Positions 60,469 to 64,000 of a stretch of DNA of 64,000 bases are shown in pieces. The stretch covers positions 160,432-224,431 of the forward strand of contig JAHZDZ010000006.1 in NCBI GenBank assembly GCA_019422105.1, read 5' to 3'. Origin of the DNA: Bacillota bacterium (GTDB taxonomy: Bacteria; Bacillota; Clostridia; Lachnospirales; Anaerotignaceae). The notes beneath the pieces are model-generated. The model was not told the origin of the DNA. It saw only the letters and a list, made by a program, of their open reading frames with translations, and did not search any database. Both the position numbers and the translations under genes were made by a program. The first letter of the stretch is position 1, and every line of letters begins with the position of its first letter.

Positions 60469-60927
60469 GTGTTTGCTATAGTATATTTCGCTTTGTTCCT
60501 TCTCATACTAGCTATAGATTTAAGCTCAAAATTTTTAATCAGGGCGAGAATGAAGGTGTCCCAGAAAAAAAGGGTGGTTGGAGATACTCTTTTTATATGG
60601 CGCAGGGAAAATAAGGGCGTTGCCTTTAACAGGTTTGAAAAATTTCCCCGGGGTGTGACAGTATTTACTGGTGCTGCTATTTTTGCCCTGTTCCTCTATT
60701 TTATGGATTTCGTAAGGCAGGGCGCGGGAAGGCTCTTCAAGATTTCATTTGCGTGCCTTATGGGAGGAGCGCTTGGAAATTTTATAGACAGATGCTTGCA
60801 CCAATCTGTCACGGATTTTATATATATAAAGAAAGGGAGCGCGCCCATATTTAATGCTGCTGATGTATTTGTAGCCCTAGGAAGTTTCTTGTGCGTAATC
60901 TCCTGCCTGTTTTGCAAAACGAAATAA
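60469..60927 (+). CDS. lspA: Lipoprotein signal peptidase (signal peptidase II)
   Basis: A membrane aspartic protease of about 150 aa that cleaves the signal peptide from lipidated prolipoproteins. Four helices are visible, and both catalytic regions are present: GGALGNFIDRCLHQSVTDFI and FNAADVFVALGS. The 5' end is unusual. A GTG at 60469 opens the frame, but it lies inside the AAGGAGG ribosome site. The next in-frame standard start, a TTG at 60493, is too far away. A non-standard ATA at 60478, 8 bases from the site, would give MVYFALFLLILAIDLSSK. Its substrates in this window include the GerS-like and SLH-SpoIID lipoproteins. Confidence 0.9.
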   Translation: MFAIVYFALFLLILAIDLSSKFLIRARMKVSQKKRVVGDTLFIWRRENKGVAFNRFEKFPRGVTVFTGAAIFALFLYFMDFVRQGAGRLFKISFACLMGGALGNFIDRCLHQSVTDFIYIKKGSAPIFNAADVFVALGSFLCVISCLFCKTK

Positions 60928-60944
60928 AATCCATGGCCGAATAC

Positions 60945-60973
60945 TTGATTATTCAGGTCGGTTATTGTATAAT
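60945..60973 (+). promoter_or_regulatory. Promoter of the 6S RNA gene
   Basis: TTGATT (60945-60950), 17-base spacer, perfect TATAAT (60968-60973). Start predicted near 60980. Confidence 0.75.
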
Positions 60974-60979
60974 AATAGT

Positions 60980-61166
60980 GGATTTCCTGAAATGTTCGAC
61001 AACCTGTTTATTTTGAACCTACATGACATAATCGGGAGTCCTATAAATGAAGCTATGCCGGGCCACAAGATAATTCCCTTTGGGCGGTGGAGGGCAAATG
61101 CACAGTTGCGGACACCCACCTGGCTTAGGCTAGGTGTCAAAAGACAGGAACGGCATTTCGGGTAAT
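60980..61166 (+). ncRNA. ssrS: 6S RNA
   Basis: The transcript of about 185 nt begins GATTTCCTGAAATGTTCG and ends near GGAACGGCATTTCGGG, resembling both ends of E. coli 6S RNA. CCTGAAATG (60985-60993) and CATTTCGGG (61154-61162) form a perfect 9-bp closing stem, with one G-U pair. Inside it are GGGCGGTGG-type stems and an apical region with GACACC / GGTGTC. A promoter lies above and a terminator below, and no protein frame fits. 6S RNA binds and inhibits the housekeeping RNA polymerase in stationary phase. Confidence 0.85.
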
Positions 61167-61171
61167 TAATA

Positions 61172-61211
61172 AAACCGGATCTAATCTGCAAAGGTTAGAC
61201 CCGGTTTTTTT
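61172..61211 (+). terminator. Terminator of the 6S RNA gene
   Basis: AAACCGGATCTAA / TTAGACCCGGTTT stem (one mismatch), followed by TTTTT. Confidence 0.85.
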
Positions 61212-61292
61212 ATGTAAAAAAAGAAGCCTGTACAATATGGTTAATATTTTATATCCCTCTGTCATAGTATAAATGGATAGGGAGGGACGGTT

Positions 61293-63749
61293 ATGCATAT
61301 GAAAAAGGTGTGTTTTGGTATTCTGATTTTCTGTATACTTTTTTCCGGCTGTACCCAGAGGGAGAAAACGGATACGGAAAAGGAAATAAAAAGCGGCAGC
61401 AACAGCGGCGTCAGCCTGTCTGCGGAAGAAACCAGCATAAAAATAGGGGAGAATCTGCCTGTATCCAGGGCACTGGCGGCGAAAATGATTTGTCTGGCCT
61501 ATGAGGAAAAAGCGGACATTTCCATCATGGACAAGGTTATTAATTTTACGGATGTGGAGAGGGAAAGCTGGTATTATCCCTATATCAATTGTGCCTGTAC
61601 CAGAGGGTATATGAGCGGCGGCGGAGAAACCTTCCGTCCCTTGGAGCCCTTAAGTTTGTATGAGGCACAGGTGCTGATAGACCGCTTAAATCCGGGGAAT
61701 AAGACAAAAATTAAAATTACGGAGGAGACAAGAAATAAGCCGATTTCCTATTCCTTATGGATAAATCTGTTTCAAAAGGCACTGAGTGAAGCAAATGGAG
61801 GAAAAGGGTTAGGGGAGATAAGTGGTATTACCGAGGGGAGCCTTATACTGTTTGCGACTCCCTCAAATGCATCCCTGAATGCATGGACGATGGCCACCGA
61901 CAAAGGGATTTATTCCTTTTCGGGCTATTCAATGGACGCATACATAGACAAAAAAATAAGGGTTCTGTGCAAAGGTGACGAGATTGTAGGGCTTTTGGAA
62001 ATCGTAGAGGAAAGGCCGGTATTGAAAAACGCGTATCTGAGAGAGTGGAGAGATAAAGAACTGACTGTTTTTGTGGGAGGTGCCGAGAGAAAAATTATAT
62101 TGGAGGAGGATATTTCCGAAAGCCTTCCGGCAATAGGGGATATTAAACTCAACCAGGGTAAGGCGGAGGGGGTATCTGTCACAGGGGAGTTTACAACAGG
62201 CGTGATTAAAAAGTCAAATGGTGCGGGAATTGAACTGGAAGGCAAAGGTTTTCTGGAGACAGAGGAGGATTTTAAGGTTTATACGGAAACAGAAAACAGC
62301 GCCTCCTGGTCCGGCAGACGAAACCTCATATGTGGCAGCGACATTGCAGATTTTTATACAAGGGACGGAAAAATATGCGCCGCTGTCATACGGAGAGAGG
62401 CAAAGCCTGATACAGTCCGAGTGGTCTTGAGTACAACGGGTTTTGGCGGATATATCCATAAGGGAGTAAGCATAAGCTGTGACATGCCTTTTACTGTGAA
62501 AGCAGGGGACTCTGAAACAGAATACGGCGCAGGGGAGGGGGTATCCTTTGAGATGGGAGATGCCTTCCCCGCAGGCAGCCGCGTTTATATTCGCCCTTCC
62601 TCCGAAAACGGTAAAATCAGACTTATGAGCGTGGAAAAGGCCAATGGCATGATACCGGAATATGAGGGGATATTGGAGATAGAAAAAAGAGAAGATGGAT
62701 TTGTGCTTGTCAATGAAATAGATATGGAGCGTTATTTGTATGGTGTTGTGCCAAGTGAAATGCCGTCAGGATATGGGCTTGAGGCTTCAAAGGTGCAGGC
62801 TGTTACGGCCAGAAGCTATGGCTATAACCAATTCTATGCAAATAAATATTATGAATATGGCGCCAATGTGGACGATTCTACCATGTGCCAGGTTTATAAC
62901 AATACCGGCTACAGTCAGACGGCAAAGGACGCGGTTGACAGCACAAAGGGTCTTTGTATGACCTATGGCGGAGAGGTAATCAGTGCAAACTTTTTTTCTA
63001 CCTCTGCGGGCACAACGGCCAACAGCGGAGAGGTGTGGGCCAACAGTGCAACAAAAAGCTTTCCCTCTGTGACACAGCCATACCTGAAAAGCTGCAGAGA
63101 ATATGAGGGGGCGGACTATGGAGATTTATCCAAGGAGGAAAACGCGACGGCATTTTTAAAGGATGTATCCCTGGATGCTTTTGATAAGGATGCAAGCTGG
63201 TTCCGATGGAGTGTGGAGTTTACCAAAGAGGAGATAACGGCTGTTGTGGACGCCAATCTAAAGACTGTTTACAGCCGCAGCCCTTATCTGGTGAAAACAC
63301 TGCAAAAGGACGGCAGCTTTAAAAGCAAGCCCATTGAAAGCGTTGGGCCTGTGGAGGATATTATTGTCAACAGGAGGGGAGGGGGCGGCAACGTCATGGA
63401 GATTTTGGTGAAGGGGCAAAGCGCTCAGGTACTTGTGCTCACGGAATACAATATCAGAACGCTTCTGTCACCGGTTCAGAAAATTGCCGGGGCCGACCCT
63501 ATCACAGTCAACTGTCATACAGGAGATAAATATAAAAACTACAGCATGCTTCCCAGTGCATTTTTTACCATTGATAAAAAAAATGTTGAAAACGGCGTGG
63601 TATCCACTTATCTTTTTTACGGTGGCGGCAACGGGCACGGTGTGGGAATGAGCCAAAACGGTGTGAAGGGCATGGTAGACAAGGGCTATGGTTTTGAGGA
63701 TATATTGAAATACTATTATAACGGGGTAGAGATTGAGCAGAAAATATGA
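61293..63749 (+). CDS. Lipoprotein with an SLH-like region and a C-terminal SpoIID/LytB domain
   Basis: An 818-aa protein. The signal peptide ends at the lipobox LFSGC (Cys about 19-20). A surface-layer-homology-like stretch follows (about 55-125), seen as SRALAAKMICLAYEEKADIS, VINFTDVERESWYYPYINC and FRPLEPLSLYEAQVLIDRL. The middle 300 residues are beta-rich. The SpoIID/LytB domain spans about 475-815 (INEIDMERYLYGVVPSEMPS, KVQAVTARSYGYNQFY, ANFFSTSAGTTANSGEVW, GNGHGVGMSQNGVKGMVDKG). SpoIID enzymes are lytic transglycosylases that cut stem-peptide-free glycan during engulfment. Joined to SLH and a lipid anchor, this protein may act in vegetative wall remodelling instead. Confidence 0.87.
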   Translation: MHMKKVCFGILIFCILFSGCTQREKTDTEKEIKSGSNSGVSLSAEETSIKIGENLPVSRALAAKMICLAYEEKADISIMDKVINFTDVERESWYYPYINCACTRGYMSGGGETFRPLEPLSLYEAQVLIDRLNPGNKTKIKITEETRNKPISYSLWINLFQKALSEANGGKGLGEISGITEGSLILFATPSNASLNAWTMATDKGIYSFSGYSMDAYIDKKIRVLCKGDEIVGLLEIVEERPVLKNAYLREWRDKELTVFVGGAERKIILEEDISESLPAIGDIKLNQGKAEGVSVTGEFTTGVIKKSNGAGIELEGKGFLETEEDFKVYTETENSASWSGRRNLICGSDIADFYTRDGKICAAVIRREAKPDTVRVVLSTTGFGGYIHKGVSISCDMPFTVKAGDSETEYGAGEGVSFEMGDAFPAGSRVYIRPSSENGKIRLMSVEKANGMIPEYEGILEIEKREDGFVLVNEIDMERYLYGVVPSEMPSGYGLEASKVQAVTARSYGYNQFYANKYYEYGANVDDSTMCQVYNNTGYSQTAKDAVDSTKGLCMTYGGEVISANFFSTSAGTTANSGEVWANSATKSFPSVTQPYLKSCREYEGADYGDLSKEENATAFLKDVSLDAFDKDASWFRWSVEFTKEEITAVVDANLKTVYSRSPYLVKTLQKDGSFKSKPIESVGPVEDIIVNRRGGGGNVMEILVKGQSAQVLVLTEYNIRTLLSPVQKIAGADPITVNCHTGDKYKNYSMLPSAFFTIDKKNVENGVVSTYLFYGGGNGHGVGMSQNGVKGMVDKGYGFEDILKYYYNGVEIEQKI

Positions 63750-63786
63750 TTTACTGCATATGTTTTCAGACAGAAATAAGGCGGTG

Positions 63787-63815
63787 TTGAAAATCCTATG
63801 AAAACAGGGTATAAT
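63787..63815 (+). promoter_or_regulatory. Strong sigma-A promoter at the right edge
   Basis: TTGAAA (63787-63792), 17-base spacer, perfect TATAAT (63810-63815). No gene follows it within the window, so its transcript must run past the right edge or be non-coding. Confidence 0.6.
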
Positions 63816-64000
63816 ATCCGTGAAAAAGCGGTGAATGCTGTAAAATAAGGGGATTTTGACTGCAAGCAATCCTGTTTCCTCATTTTAAAGATTCGAAGAG
63901 CAATGCGACAAGGCAAGACTATGAGCGTAAAAATGTGAGAAAGATAAACTTCAGCGGAGATACTCATAAACCTGCGGTTTATTCGTACATTTGCTGCGCA
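63816..64000. other. Right-edge spacer
   Basis: No gene is supported. The stretch from 63881 resembles 60391-60415 and may be part of a dispersed element; its extent is cut by the window edge. Confidence 0.35.

Noticed and set aside
1..64000. CRISPR arrays, insertion sequences, prophage, tRNA or rRNA genes
   Set aside because: No regularly spaced direct repeats, transposase or integrase genes, or cloverleaf-type sequences were found on either strand.

Overview
This window looks like a chromosomal segment of a spore-forming, Gram-positive anaerobe of the class Clostridia, perhaps Lachnospirales/Anaerotignum-like (an inference from gene content; no 16S gene is present). Supporting signs are moderate GC, strong AGGAGG-type ribosome sites, GTG/TTG starts, sporulation and germination genes (a GerS-like lipoprotein, YtaF, a SpoIID-domain protein), FtsEX-CtpB, LCP proteins, and a 6S RNA and SAM-I riboswitch of ordinary Firmicute form. 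There are no tRNA or rRNA genes, CRISPR arrays, insertion sequences or phage genes. Most of the window is core chromosome with accessory metabolic and cell-surface islands.

Layout. 1-3.2 kb: the end of ilvC, a spacer with a structured repeat, a small unknown gene, then acpS-nnr. 3.3-5.7 kb: GerS-like lipoprotein, alr and a mazF-type toxin with no visible antitoxin. 5.9-9.6 kb (minus strand): a sodium-coupled amino acid transporter and an LtaS-type polymerase. 9.8-13.4 kb: two tandem LCP ligases and a stalk-domain protein. 13.8-19 kb: a vWA protein without a signal peptide, a small secreted protein and a large phosphodiester glycosidase. 19.2-27.3 kb: one tight operon for an envelope polysaccharide (MurJ, O-antigen-ligase-like protein, GT4, two DUF4330 proteins, a GT4-CsaB fusion, TagA). 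27.9-33.9 kb: CdaR-type regulator, ftsEX, ctpB and an mreB/mbl gene. 34.1-35.5 kb: SAM-I riboswitch and metK. 36-38.9 kb: threonine ammonia-lyase plus a DAACS transporter, both looking highly expressed. 39.2-47.1 kb: a MalY-type C-S lyase, then a sigma-54 island (cysteine desulfidase family enzyme, enhancer-binding protein, M20 amidohydrolase, YfcC transporter). 47.4-50.4 kb: recD2-comF. 50.8-58.8 kb: ytaF, a calcium-type P-ATPase, a CarD-family regulator, uppP, an M24 aminopeptidase and a DUF2161 protein. 59-63.7 kb: fba, lspA, 6S RNA and an SLH-SpoIID lipoprotein.

How the genes fit together. The dominant theme is the cell envelope: MurJ, UppP, LCP, LtaS-like, TagA, CsaB and LspA all act on lipid-linked polymers or lipoproteins, and the CsaB domain plus the SLH-like region at 61.3 kb suggest pyruvylated secondary polymer anchoring of surface proteins. 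The second theme is amino acid fermentation (threonine lyase, cysteine desulfidase family, C-S lyase, amino acid transporters). The clearest regulatory circuit is at 40.7-47.1 kb, where an enhancer-binding protein gene is flanked by two -24/-12 promoters with exact spacing, one before its own operon and one before the amidohydrolase-transporter operon.
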